Assembly (NCBI GenBank): GCA_018815325.1
Contig: JAHIYE010000009.1
Span: forward strand, 62,001-126,000
Direction of reading: 5' to 3'
Source of the DNA: Gammaproteobacteria bacterium
Lineage (GTDB): Bacteria > Pseudomonadota > Gammaproteobacteria > Burkholderiales > Burkholderiaceae_C
DNA: 64,000 bases
Shown here: piece by piece, positions 35,761-44,056 of the stretch
How positions within the stretch are numbered: the stretch's first letter is position 1
How the letters are laid out: each line of letters begins with the position of its first letter
Translations under genes and position numbers: made by a program
Notes under the pieces: model-generated
What the model saw: only the letters and a program-made list of their open reading frames with translations
What the model was told of the DNA's origin: nothing
Database searches by the model: none

Positions 35761-35778
35761 TGTAGTGCCAGCCCTACA
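35761..35778. promoter_or_regulatory. 18-bp near-palindrome, candidate response-regulator site
   Basis: TGTAGTGCCAGCCCTACA matches the 34106 palindrome with one arm mismatch and the same 2-bp centre. It is centred about 104 bp upstream of the first binding-protein start, between it and the response-regulator gene. Confidence 0.65.
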
Positions 35779-35799
35779 AACCCTTGCTGGAAGCGGCTT

Positions 35800-36504
35800 T
35801 CAGGCCGGTTGAGGCCCCGCGACGGGGCTGCGCGCATGGCGTTCAGCGTAGAGCGCGAGCTCCACATCATTGGTTGCGCCGGTCTTCTCGAGAATGCGTG
35901 CACGGTAAGTGCTCACCGTATTGGGCGCCAGCCCGAGTTGCGCACCAATCTCGCTCACCGTGCGCCCCTGGGTCAGCAGGCGGTAGACCTGGTGTTCGCG
36001 GTGCGACAGGGCTTCCAGACCAGCCTTGGCGCTGGCCTGGCCTATGGCCGAAGCGAGCGCCTGCGCCGTCGCTTCGGTGAGATAAATGCCGCCACCGGCT
36101 GCCTTGCGCACGGCAGCCAGCATGTCGTCCGGGTCGGCGCTTTTGTTGAGGTAGCCGCTGGCGCCGAGCCGGATGCAGCGCACCGCGTACTGCTTCTCCG
36201 GGTAGGTGCTGAGCATGAGCACCGGCAACTGCGGATGCTCATGCTTGAGCGTCTGCAGCACATCGAGCCCATCGAGGCCCGGCATCGCGATGTCGAGCAA
36301 CACCAGCCCCAAGCCGGCGCCGCCCGGTGCACACAACGCCGCGACCCGCGCCAGTACCTCTGGCCCGCTCGGCGCCTCTGCGACCACTGTCACATCCGGC
36401 GCATCGGCCAGCACCTGCTTGAGCCCTTCGCGCACGATGCGGTGGTCGTCGCCAATCAGCACGCGAATGGTGTCCGGACCGGGGTCGAGCTCTGCTGCAC
36501 TCAT
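35800..36504 (-). CDS. NarL/FixJ-type response regulator, 234 aa
   Basis: The receiver domain (residues 12-130) has the acidic pair DD at 19-20, the phospho-acceptor D71 in LVLLDIAMPGLDG and the lysine in YLNKSADPDD. The C-terminal LuxR-type helix-turn-helix reads LSHREHQVYRLLTQGRTVSEIGAQLGLAPNTVSTYRARILEK. The ATG at 36504 overlaps the kinase stop (ATGA). It most likely activates the adjacent anion-uptake operon, possibly at the TGTAGGGC palindromes. Confidence 0.92.
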   Translation of the reverse strand: MSAAELDPGPDTIRVLIGDDHRIVREGLKQVLADAPDVTVVAEAPSGPEVLARVAALCAPGGAGLGLVLLDIAMPGLDGLDVLQTLKHEHPQLPVLMLSTYPEKQYAVRCIRLGASGYLNKSADPDDMLAAVRKAAGGGIYLTEATAQALASAIGQASAKAGLEALSHREHQVYRLLTQGRTVSEIGAQLGLAPNTVSTYRARILEKTGATNDVELALYAERHARSPVAGPQPA

Positions 36505-37739
36505 GCCGGGGACCCGGATGTGATGGCCACCGCCGGGGTGGCCGGTTCTGTCGACACGCTCAGGCACATCTGCGTGCCCTCACCCGGTGTGCTGGTGATG
36601 TCGATGCGACCGCCGAAGTGACGCGCCCGCTCGCGCATGCCCATCACGCCGTAGGCATCGGCGGCTTCAAAGACCTGTGGCGCGGCGCCCCGACCATCGT
36701 CCTGCACCGACAGCGTGAGCAAGCCGCCCTGCATTGCGATCTGCACCTTCAGGCGCTGCGCGCGTGCGTGTCGACCCACATTGCTCAGCATTTCCTGGAA
36801 GATGCGGAACACGGCCATGGCCAGCGGCTCGGGCAGCGCCAGTGCCTCGTCGTCCACGGCCAATTGCCATTCGAGCTCCAGCTCGGCCGACTGCACGAAC
36901 TCCTGGGCCTGCCACTCCAGCGCGGCCCAGAGGCCCTGGTGATCCAGGATGCTGGGACGCAGATCCGTGATGATGCGGCCCACGTTGTCGACCGCACTTT
37001 CAATCTGGCGACTCATGTTCTGGCATTTGCAGCGCATCCGTGTCCGCATGTCTTCCGCTTCCTGTGAACTGCGCTGCAGTTGCTCACCCAGCCGCTTGTC
37101 CATCCAGTTCACATCCATTTTGAGCGCCACCAGCAAGCTGCCCAATTCGTCGTGGACCTCGCGCGCGATCCGGGTCCGCTCGTCTTCTCTCACCTTCTCC
37201 GAGTAGGCCGCCAACTCGCGCAGCTGCCCCAGCGCAACCGACAGGGCCTGTGTGCGCTCCTGCACCCGGATTTCGAGCTCACTCTTCGCAAGTTGCAGTG
37301 CATCGGCAATACGCCTGCGCTCGGTGATATCCACAAAGGTGATGACCGCCCCTCGTACCTGGCCTTCGTCCATGATGGGGTAGCTGGAATACTCCACCGG
37401 GAACGCATGGCGCTCGCGGTGCCAGAACACCTCGGTGTCGATACGGCAGGGCAGGCCCTGGCGAAAGGCATTGAAGATGGGGCAGTCCCGCGCGGGGTAA
37501 GGACTGCCATCCGGGTGCGAATGGTGGGTCAGCTCGTGCATGTTGCACCCGCGCACCTCGCTGGGCTCCCAGCCCAGCATGCGAGCCCCAGCCCGGTTGA
37601 TGAAGTTGCAGTTGCCCTCCAGATCGATCCCGAAAATCCCTTCGCCGGTGGACTCCAGCAGCAACTCCAGCTGGCTTTGCCACAGCGGGTTGTCGCCATC
37701 ATCAGGCGTCTTCAGGACATGAAGGTCATGGGCATTCAT
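36501..37739 (-). CDS. PAS-domain sensor histidine kinase, NarX-like class (HisKA_3), 412 aa
   Basis: A PAS domain covers residues ~22-140 (LLLESTGEGIFGIDLEGNCNFINRAG). A short coiled coil leads to the HisKA_3 dimerisation domain with phospho-acceptor H196 in REVHDELGSLL. The HATPase domain is C-terminal (VQDDGRGA...GVMGMRERARHFGG). There is no membrane segment, so sensing is cytoplasmic. The PAS domain holds several cysteines and histidines (for example GCNMHELTHHSH), which could bind a metal or heme (speculative). Paired with the response regulator downstream. Confidence 0.9.
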   Translation of the reverse strand: MNAHDLHVLKTPDDGDNPLWQSQLELLLESTGEGIFGIDLEGNCNFINRAGARMLGWEPSEVRGCNMHELTHHSHPDGSPYPARDCPIFNAFRQGLPCRIDTEVFWHRERHAFPVEYSSYPIMDEGQVRGAVITFVDITERRRIADALQLAKSELEIRVQERTQALSVALGQLRELAAYSEKVREDERTRIAREVHDELGSLLVALKMDVNWMDKRLGEQLQRSSQEAEDMRTRMRCKCQNMSRQIESAVDNVGRIITDLRPSILDHQGLWAALEWQAQEFVQSAELELEWQLAVDDEALALPEPLAMAVFRIFQEMLSNVGRHARAQRLKVQIAMQGGLLTLSVQDDGRGAAPQVFEAADAYGVMGMRERARHFGGRIDITSTPGEGTQMCLSVSTEPATPAVAITSGSPA

Positions 37740-37752
37740 GCTCTTACCCTAC

Positions 37753-37767
37753 GCAATGACTGTGCCA
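37753..37767 (-). promoter_or_regulatory. Sigma-54-like promoter upstream of the sensor kinase
   Basis: On the minus strand TGGCACAGTCATTGC matches the -24/-12 consensus with GG-N10-GC. Predicted initiation (~37741) falls only two bases before the annotated ATG, so either the message is leaderless, the true start lies further in, or the match is accidental. Confidence 0.4.
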
Positions 37768-38058
37768 GACGTCAGCGGGATGTTTAACTCACGTTCACCA
37801 TGGCGGCTGAAGATTCGGGCGCCTCGGGGAGACTGGCCTCCAGGTGCTGAGGTCAGCGGCAATGTACCCCTTGCAAACTCCTGCTTCCAACCCGGACAAG
37901 CCCCGGCCGAAACACCGCGCCTGGCAAGCCTCCATCACACCGACGGCATGTCATGGAACACCTACAAAAAGACGCTGCGCTTGATCCGATTTCCTGCCTT
38001 TATCTACGCTAGACTTGATTCGTCCCATCTTCCAGACCTTGTGAACCTGCTTGATCGC
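37768..38058. other. Divergent intergenic region, sensor kinase / PotD-like gene
   Basis: No gene is seen in these 290 bases. The region should hold the promoter for the binding protein/diguanylate cyclase pair. TAGACTTGATTCG around 38008-38020 is AT-richer than average, but no confident -35/-10 pair can be assigned. Confidence 0.35.
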
Positions 38059-39108
38059 ATGACCCGGCCCCATTGCTTCTCCCGGCTTCTTGCCATGCTC
38101 GCAGCTACCTTTCTCTGCACGGCTGTTTTTGCGGGCGACACACTGCGCGTACTGACCTGGCCAGGTTATGCCGATGCCGATCTGGTCAAGGTTTTCGAGC
38201 AGCGCACGGGCAGCAGGGTTGAAGTCACCCTGATCGATACGGACGATGCGCTGTGGGAAAAAATCAGCACGCACCAGGCACAGGACTTTGATGTGTTCGC
38301 GGTCAACACCGCCGAACTGCAGCGCTATGTCAGTCGCGAACTGGTGCTCCCCATCAACACGGCGGCCCTGCCCAACCTCGCCACACAATTGCCGCGCTTC
38401 CGCGATCTGAAGGCCATCCCCGGCATCGTGCATGGCTCCAGTGTCTATGCCATCCCCTATACCTATGCCGAGATGGGCCTGATCTACGACCGCAAGCAAG
38501 TCACCGATGCGCCCGACTCCATCACCGCGCTGTGGGATCCCCGTTACCGCGGCAAGGTGCTCGCCTACAACAGCGGCACCCATAATTTTTCGCTGGCCAT
38601 GCAGTCGTTGGGAAAGAAGACACCCTTTCGACTCACCCCGCAGGACTGGCCGGCTGCCGTGGACCAGTTGATTGCCTTGCGCCGCAACGCCCTGAGTTTT
38701 TATACGCACCCTGACGAATCGGTGGAACTGTTCCTGCGCCAGGGGGCGGCGTTGATGCTGGCCAACTACGGTACACAGCAACTGCAGCTGCTCAAACAGG
38801 CCGGCGCCGACGTGGGCTATGTCATTCCGAAGGAAGGTGCGCTGGCCTGGCTCGACTGCTGGACGATCACGCGTGGCGCCAGAAACAAGGCGCTGGCCGA
38901 GGCCTGGATCAACTACATGCTTGAAAAAGAAGCCGGCCAGGCCCTGGTAGTGCGCCAGGGCCTGGCCAACACCACGTCGCCCGCACCGACTCAGCGACCT
39001 ACCGACCAGTTGATATGGCTGGAACCGGTTGAAAATGTCGAGCGCAGGGAACTGCTGTGGGAACGGATCGTGTCCGGTTACCGGGCCAGCAGGGTGCTCT
39101 TGCCATGA
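38059..39108 (+). CDS. PotD-like periplasmic polyamine-type substrate-binding protein, 349 aa
   Basis: A signal peptide (LLAMLAATFLCTAVFA) precedes DTLRVLTWPGYADADLVKVFEQRTGSRVEV, the opening of the spermidine/putrescine-binding family. YAIPYTYAEMGLIYDRK and IPKEGALAWLDCW are further family blocks. No permease or ATPase lies nearby; instead the gene overlaps a diguanylate cyclase (ATGA). It therefore probably works as a ligand sensor for that cyclase. The start is uncertain: ATG 38059 or GTG 38041. Confidence 0.82.
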   Translation: MTRPHCFSRLLAMLAATFLCTAVFAGDTLRVLTWPGYADADLVKVFEQRTGSRVEVTLIDTDDALWEKISTHQAQDFDVFAVNTAELQRYVSRELVLPINTAALPNLATQLPRFRDLKAIPGIVHGSSVYAIPYTYAEMGLIYDRKQVTDAPDSITALWDPRYRGKVLAYNSGTHNFSLAMQSLGKKTPFRLTPQDWPAAVDQLIALRRNALSFYTHPDESVELFLRQGAALMLANYGTQQLQLLKQAGADVGYVIPKEGALAWLDCWTITRGARNKALAEAWINYMLEKEAGQALVVRQGLANTTSPAPTQRPTDQLIWLEPVENVERRELLWERIVSGYRASRVLLP

Positions 39109-40844
39109 AGTTTGGCATCGCTCTCAGGCTTGGCCTGTTGCTTGCCGTGGTCGGCGTACTGGCGGCCGGCGTCACGGGCTATTACGCCTACGACGTCAGC
39201 CGTGGCCTGCTGGTGCAATCGGCAAAAACCGAGCTGCTGACGTCAACCCAGGTGATCGCCCGCCGCATGACCCTGATGCGCGAGGAAGTCTCGCGCAATC
39301 TTCACGTGCTGGCGGCACACCCTGCGGCCTTGTCCATCCTGCAACAACCCGATCGGGCCGCGGAAGATCAGCTGGCCACCCTGTTCCGGCTGATGATGGA
39401 AGCCAACCCGGGCTATTTCCAGATTCGCCTGATTTCGGCCAGTGATAACGGCATGGAGCGCGTGCGGCTTGACCGCGATGTCAATCAACTGGTTCGCGTC
39501 ACCGGGGATGATCTGCAGGAGAAGGGGCACTTTGGCTATGTCTTTGACACCCTCAGGTTGCCCGCAGGCTCGACCTATCTGTCGCGCATCGTCATCAATC
39601 ACGAACGCGGCGCACATGCCGGCCTGGGGCAACCCACCGTGCAACTGGCCACACCGATCGTCGACCAGCAGGAGCGTTCCCTCGGGCTGGTTCTCATCAG
39701 TGTCGATCTCAATGGACTGTTTGCCCTGCTCGCGAAAGATATCCCGACGGAGTTTCAGCTTTTCCTCACGAACAGCAAGGGGGACTACCTGATCCACCCT
39801 GACAGTTCACAGACCTTCGGCTTTGACAAGGGCCGGCGCGTACTGATACAGGACGAGTTTGCGGCGACCCAGGATCTTGTCACGGGCAAAGCCCGCGAAG
39901 TACTGCTTGAAGCCAGCTCAGGGCGCTATGCCGAAACCCCTGTTCTGGCGGCTTTCCTCCGCCTGAAGGCCTCGGGCGCGTCTGACGACAGCAGCTTCAT
40001 CATCGGCCTGGCGCAACCGTTGGCTGCGGTGCTGGAGAAGACCGACAGGCTCGGCGCCGCCACGCTGCAGATCGTGGGTGCCCTGTGCCTGATTTGTATC
40101 CTGGTAGCCGCGCTGGTGGCGCGTGCCGTCACCCGTCCCATCAACGCCATGAGCGTTGCCATGCAACGCTTCGCCAATGAGCGACAGCTTGCCGACGACC
40201 TGCCTGTGGAACGGCAGGATGAGATCGGTGCTCTGGCGAGCAGCTTCAAGCTGATGCAGACCGAGATCAGCCAGCATCTGGCCCAGATGCAGAACAGCCG
40301 CACCAGGCTTGAGCATCTGGTGCAACATGATGTGCTGACCGGCCTGCCCAATCGCCGGCTGTTTCAGGACCGGCTGGAACACGCCTTGGTACGCGCCCGC
40401 CGTAATAACCAGAGGGTCGCGCTGCTGTTCATTGACCTTGACCATTTCAAAGCCATCAACGACCGTCTGGGCCATGATGTCGGCGATGCGGTACTGAAGG
40501 CAGTGGCTTCGCGTCTGGCTGCCGCTGTGCGCGAAGTGGATACTGTGGCGCGACTGGGCGGTGACGAGTTCGTCATCCTGCTGGATGACCCGACACACCG
40601 TGAACATGTTGCCGAGATAGCTGAAAAACTGATGGAGGCCCTCAAGCCCGAGATTCTGTTCGGGGATCACGCACTGCGTGTAAGCGTCAGTATCGGCATC
40701 AGCCAATATCCGGATGATGGAGACACCGCGAGTGGCATCCTTGCCAACGCAGACCGTGCGATGTACAGGGCCAAAACCGCAGGGCGCAGTGGCTTCCACT
40801 TTTTTTCCGCAGTCACGCCCAAGCCAGGCACTTTGCCCGTCTGA
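39105..40844 (+). CDS. Membrane-bound diguanylate cyclase (Cache-like sensor, HAMP, GGDEF), 579 aa
   Basis: A transmembrane helix at residues ~5-27 and a second at ~328-350 flank a ~300-residue periplasmic sensor region of Cache type. A HAMP linker follows (RAVTRPINAMSVAMQRFANE). The GGDEF domain begins LVQHDVLTGLPNRRLF, with intact GGDEF at 485-489 and an RxxD inhibitory site (REVD) five residues before it. It should make cyclic-di-GMP and be product-inhibited. There is no EAL domain. Overlap with the binding-protein gene suggests ligand-bound PotD-like protein as its input. Confidence 0.9.
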   Translation: MKFGIALRLGLLLAVVGVLAAGVTGYYAYDVSRGLLVQSAKTELLTSTQVIARRMTLMREEVSRNLHVLAAHPAALSILQQPDRAAEDQLATLFRLMMEANPGYFQIRLISASDNGMERVRLDRDVNQLVRVTGDDLQEKGHFGYVFDTLRLPAGSTYLSRIVINHERGAHAGLGQPTVQLATPIVDQQERSLGLVLISVDLNGLFALLAKDIPTEFQLFLTNSKGDYLIHPDSSQTFGFDKGRRVLIQDEFAATQDLVTGKAREVLLEASSGRYAETPVLAAFLRLKASGASDDSSFIIGLAQPLAAVLEKTDRLGAATLQIVGALCLICILVAALVARAVTRPINAMSVAMQRFANERQLADDLPVERQDEIGALASSFKLMQTEISQHLAQMQNSRTRLEHLVQHDVLTGLPNRRLFQDRLEHALVRARRNNQRVALLFIDLDHFKAINDRLGHDVGDAVLKAVASRLAAAVREVDTVARLGGDEFVILLDDPTHREHVAEIAEKLMEALKPEILFGDHALRVSVSIGISQYPDDGDTASGILANADRAMYRAKTAGRSGFHFFSAVTPKPGTLPV

Positions 40845-41185
40845 CTCTGGCACGCTCCACCACATCGGCAAGCCAGAAGACCTGGCGGTAGGGCACACGC
40901 GCATCACCGTGCCTCAGCGGCCGTTGTGATGCAGCCCCAAAACCGGACGGGCGGCACAAAACCGGGTTGATTCACCAGCGCATCCGCTGCATTGCCATCG
41001 CTGTGCCAGTTTGGTGCGAAGGGCACATCCGCACATCTGGCCTTTGCGCTGCGCCTCATCCCTCCATCCGCCCTTAGTTGCAGCACCTGCTGACGCACCT
41101 CATCAAGGGGTCACTTCTGTTCACCACCCCGTTTCCAGAGCAAGGCCCCTGCAAGAAAACTGGCAACACGTTTCGTGTTTCAAGC
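40845..41185. promoter_or_regulatory. Long upstream region of allophanate hydrolase gene with candidate enhancer sequence
   Basis: No gene is seen in these ~340 bases. TGTGCCAGTTTGGTGCG at 41002-41018 resembles the NtrC site TGCACC-N5-GGTGCA at 9 of 12 positions. TGGTGCGAAGGGCACA at 41012-41027 resembles the palindrome before the BMP transporter. AACACGTTTCGTGTT at 41165-41179 is a perfect inverted repeat just upstream of the -24 element. Confidence 0.45.
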
Positions 41186-41200
41186 TGGCATGGTCTTTGC
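41186..41200 (+). promoter_or_regulatory. Sigma-54 promoter for allophanate hydrolase
   Basis: TGGCATGGTCTTTGC fits TGGCAC-N5-TTGC with one mismatch and GG-N10-GC spacing. Initiation near 41212 leaves a 23-nt leader to the ATG at 41235. Confidence 0.65.
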
Positions 41201-41234
41201 ATTCAGTCTTGGATACAAGATGGAATGCATCAAA

Positions 41235-42962
41235 ATGGTGTCCTCACCCCAACCTCAAACACGCCGTACCACGTCGTCAGGCGCTGACGGGCATGCACCG
41301 CAGGCCTGGATTTCAACGCCCGCTGAGCCCATCTGCGAGCAGGACGCGGGACCCTTGGCGGGACTGCGCTTTGCGGTCAAAGACAACGTAGACGTTCAGG
41401 GCATGCCCACCACCGCGGCCTGCCCGGCTTTTGCCCACACCCCGCCACAGCATGCCGCGGTGGTGAGCCGCCTGCTCCAGGCTGGTGCAAGCCTGCTGGG
41501 CAAAACCAATCTGGACCAGTTTGCCTGCGGCCTCAATGGCACACGCTCTCCTTATGGTGCCGTGCCCAACGCCATTGACCCCCTTTATGTGTCTGGCGGC
41601 TCCAGCTCGGGCTCGGCCTATGTGGTGGCTACTGGCCAGGTCGATTTCGCACTGGGGACGGATACGGCCGGCTCGGGTCGTGTCCCGGCCGGGCTCAACA
41701 ACATTGTGGGCATCAAGCCGAGCAAGGGTTTGATCAGCACCCGTGGCGTATTGCCCGCAGCCCAAAGCGTGGACTGCGTCTCGATTTTCGCGCGCACGGT
41801 CAGTGTGGCGGCACGCGTGCTGCACGCGGCCATCGGCCACGATCCGCTGGACCCGTTCTCGCGCAGCCTGTCTCTCGCTGGCACGGCGTGGGGCAGCAGC
41901 TTCCGGTTTGGCGTGCCTTCCCGGCTGGAGTTTTATGGCGACCTGCTTGCCGAGGAGGCCTTCTCGCAAGCGCTGGAAAGTCTCAAGGCTTTGGGCGGCA
42001 CGCCAGTGACGATTGACTACACGCCGCTGGCACAGGCAGCCACCTTGCTCTATGAGAGCGCACTGGTGGCCGAGCGCTATACCGCCATCCGACCATTTTT
42101 TGATGCGCATGAAGACGAGGTGATCGAGCCGGTGCGCAGCATCATTGCCAGCGGGCGCCAATACAACGCAGCGGATGTGTTTGAAGCGCAGACCCAGCTG
42201 CATGCACTGGGGCAACAGGCTGCAGCCATGTGGGGCGGCATCGACGTGCTGCTGGTGCCCACCGCACCCACCCACTACACCCTTGCGCAAATGCAGGCCG
42301 ACCCGGTGAAGCTCAATCGCCAGCTGGGTGCGTACACCAATTTTGTCAATCTGCTCGACTATGCGGCGATCTCCGTGCCCAGCAGCATCCGTCCGGATGG
42401 CCTGCCGTTTGGGATCACGCTGATCGGCCCTTGCGGCAGCGACTGGCAACTGGCAGAGCTCGGTCAACGCTATCACCACGCCACGGGCCTGCCCCTGGGC
42501 GCAACCGGTGAAGCCTTACCGGCACCTGAGTCCATCGCCGGCATCCACACGGCCCCAACGTCAATGCACCTGGCTGTGGTGGGGGCTCACCTCTCGGGCA
42601 TGCCTCTGAACGGCCAACTCACCGAGCGCGGCGCCCGCTTGGTGCGCAGCACCAACACCGCACCCCATTACCGCCTGTATGCCTTGCCCGATACCAGCCC
42701 GCCCAAGCCCGGCCTCAAGCGCACCGCCACAGACGGCGCGGCCATTGCGCTGGAGGTCTGGGACATGCCGCTGGAGCAGGTTGGCAGTTTTCTGGCACTG
42801 ATCCCCGCGCCACTGGGGCTGGGACAACTGGAGTTGGCGGACGGCAGCTGGGTTACCGGGTTCATCTGCGAAGGCCATGCGCTGGAAAACGCACAGGACG
42901 TGACCCCATACGGCGGCTGGCGCGCTTACATGGCCTCACGTCAGAAAGCAGCGGGCTCCTGA
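41235..42962 (+). CDS. atzF: Allophanate hydrolase (AtzF/DUR1,2-type), 575 aa
   Basis: The enzyme hydrolyses allophanate to ammonia and carbon dioxide. The N-terminal amidase-signature domain shows the lysine in FAVKDNVDVQG, the GGSSSGSAYVV serine loop and GTDTAGSGRVPAGLNN. From residue ~450 the separate C-terminal allophanate-hydrolase domain follows (MHLAVVGAHLSGMPLNGQL ... CEGHAL). The length matches AtzF (~600). ATG 41235 is preferred over 41220 because it has GGA upstream and leaves a leader after the sigma-54 start site. A nitrogen-scavenging role is supported by promoter type. Confidence 0.9.
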   Translation: MVSSPQPQTRRTTSSGADGHAPQAWISTPAEPICEQDAGPLAGLRFAVKDNVDVQGMPTTAACPAFAHTPPQHAAVVSRLLQAGASLLGKTNLDQFACGLNGTRSPYGAVPNAIDPLYVSGGSSSGSAYVVATGQVDFALGTDTAGSGRVPAGLNNIVGIKPSKGLISTRGVLPAAQSVDCVSIFARTVSVAARVLHAAIGHDPLDPFSRSLSLAGTAWGSSFRFGVPSRLEFYGDLLAEEAFSQALESLKALGGTPVTIDYTPLAQAATLLYESALVAERYTAIRPFFDAHEDEVIEPVRSIIASGRQYNAADVFEAQTQLHALGQQAAAMWGGIDVLLVPTAPTHYTLAQMQADPVKLNRQLGAYTNFVNLLDYAAISVPSSIRPDGLPFGITLIGPCGSDWQLAELGQRYHHATGLPLGATGEALPAPESIAGIHTAPTSMHLAVVGAHLSGMPLNGQLTERGARLVRSTNTAPHYRLYALPDTSPPKPGLKRTATDGAAIALEVWDMPLEQVGSFLALIPAPLGLGQLELADGSWVTGFICEGHALENAQDVTPYGGWRAYMASRQKAAGS

Positions 42963-43019
42963 CCCCTTGCCACACGAATCAGATCACTTCATCCCTTAAC
43001 CATGCAAAGGAATCACACC

Positions 43020-44051
43020 ATGAACAAAACCCTGTCAACCGTCATCCAGGACACCGCTTCCCCGACCTCTGCCACACCCAACCGCCGCCAGCTTCTGATT
43101 GGTGGTGCGGCTGCCCTGGGTGTGATGGCCGCCCCCGCCATCGTGCGTGCGCAAAGCGGCCCCAAAATCCGCATCGGCTACTGGCCCATTGCGGCGGGCC
43201 TGCCCTTCTACTCGGCTGTTGAGCTGGGCTATTTCAAGGAGGCCGGCCTGAACGTGGAGGTGCTCAAGTTCGCCGGCGCCCAGCAGATCATGGAGGCCAT
43301 GCTGTCTGACCGTTGCGATGGCAGCGCCAATGGCACAGGGTCGGCCAACATTGCGATCGGCGAACTCGCACAGCCGGGCACTTTCAAGATTTTCTGCTCC
43401 AACCCGAGCAATGTGGACAACGTGCTCGACGAAGTGATCGTGCCGGTTGGCAGCACGGCCAAGACCATTGCCGACCTCAAGGGCAAGCGCATCGCATCCG
43501 GCCCTGGCATTCAAAACGTCACCCTGGCCAAGACCGTGCTGGAACGCGGAGGTGCCACGGGCGCTACCGTGGTCGAGCTGCCCATCGGCCAACACGTGGC
43601 CGCAATCGCGGGTGGACAAATTGATGGCGCCTACACGCTGGAGCCGACGGGGACCATTGGTCGCCTGAACGGCACCACCCGCACACTCGAGGCTGGTGTG
43701 ATCGCGCACTACGTGCTGGGCAATCCCAAGGCACCCTGGTTTGGCGGCTCGGCCTCGCTCACGGCTTCATTCATCAAGAAGTATCCCGACGAAGCCAAAA
43801 AATTCATCACGGCCTACGGCAAGGGCGTGGCCTATGTCCGCGCCAAGTCGACCGAAGCCCGCAAGTTCCTCAAAGGCTACACCCCGATTGAGGGCGCACT
43901 GACGAGCGAAGTACCGCTTGCCGCGTACACCATGTACAACGAGTTCACACCGGCCGACGTGGCGCACTTCCAGAAGTTCTTCGACCTGTTCAGCGACAAG
44001 GGCATCTTCAGCTCGCGCCTGATGGTCGACAGCATGCTTTACAAGGGCTGA
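43020..44051 (+). CDS. NitT/TauT-family ABC substrate-binding protein, 343 aa
   Basis: A twin-arginine signal RRQLLIGGAAALGVMAAPAIVRAQ (residues ~21-45) precedes a type-II periplasmic binding fold of the nitrate/sulfonate group (KIRIGYWPIAAGLPFYSAVELGYFKEAGL). AAGGA lies 9 nt before the ATG at 43020. It follows allophanate hydrolase by 57 bp and precedes its permease by five bases, so the ligand is probably a ureide-type nitrogen source, not proven. Confidence 0.88.
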   Translation: MNKTLSTVIQDTASPTSATPNRRQLLIGGAAALGVMAAPAIVRAQSGPKIRIGYWPIAAGLPFYSAVELGYFKEAGLNVEVLKFAGAQQIMEAMLSDRCDGSANGTGSANIAIGELAQPGTFKIFCSNPSNVDNVLDEVIVPVGSTAKTIADLKGKRIASGPGIQNVTLAKTVLERGGATGATVVELPIGQHVAAIAGGQIDGAYTLEPTGTIGRLNGTTRTLEAGVIAHYVLGNPKAPWFGGSASLTASFIKKYPDEAKKFITAYGKGVAYVRAKSTEARKFLKGYTPIEGALTSEVPLAAYTMYNEFTPADVAHFQKFFDLFSDKGIFSSRLMVDSMLYKG

Positions 44052-44056
44052 GCACG

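Noticed and set aside
35757-35770. Sigma-54-like sequence before the first binding-protein gene (minus strand TGGCACTACATTGC)
   Set aside because: GG and GC are 9 bases apart, not 10, so it should not work; it partly overlaps the response-regulator palindrome.
40848-40865. TGGCACG after the diguanylate cyclase as a possible sigma-54 promoter
   Set aside because: No GC or TTGC at the -12 position.
41220-41234. Earlier ATG for allophanate hydrolase
   Set aside because: It lies only about 8 nt after the predicted sigma-54 start site and has no ribosome site; the ATG at 41235 fits better.
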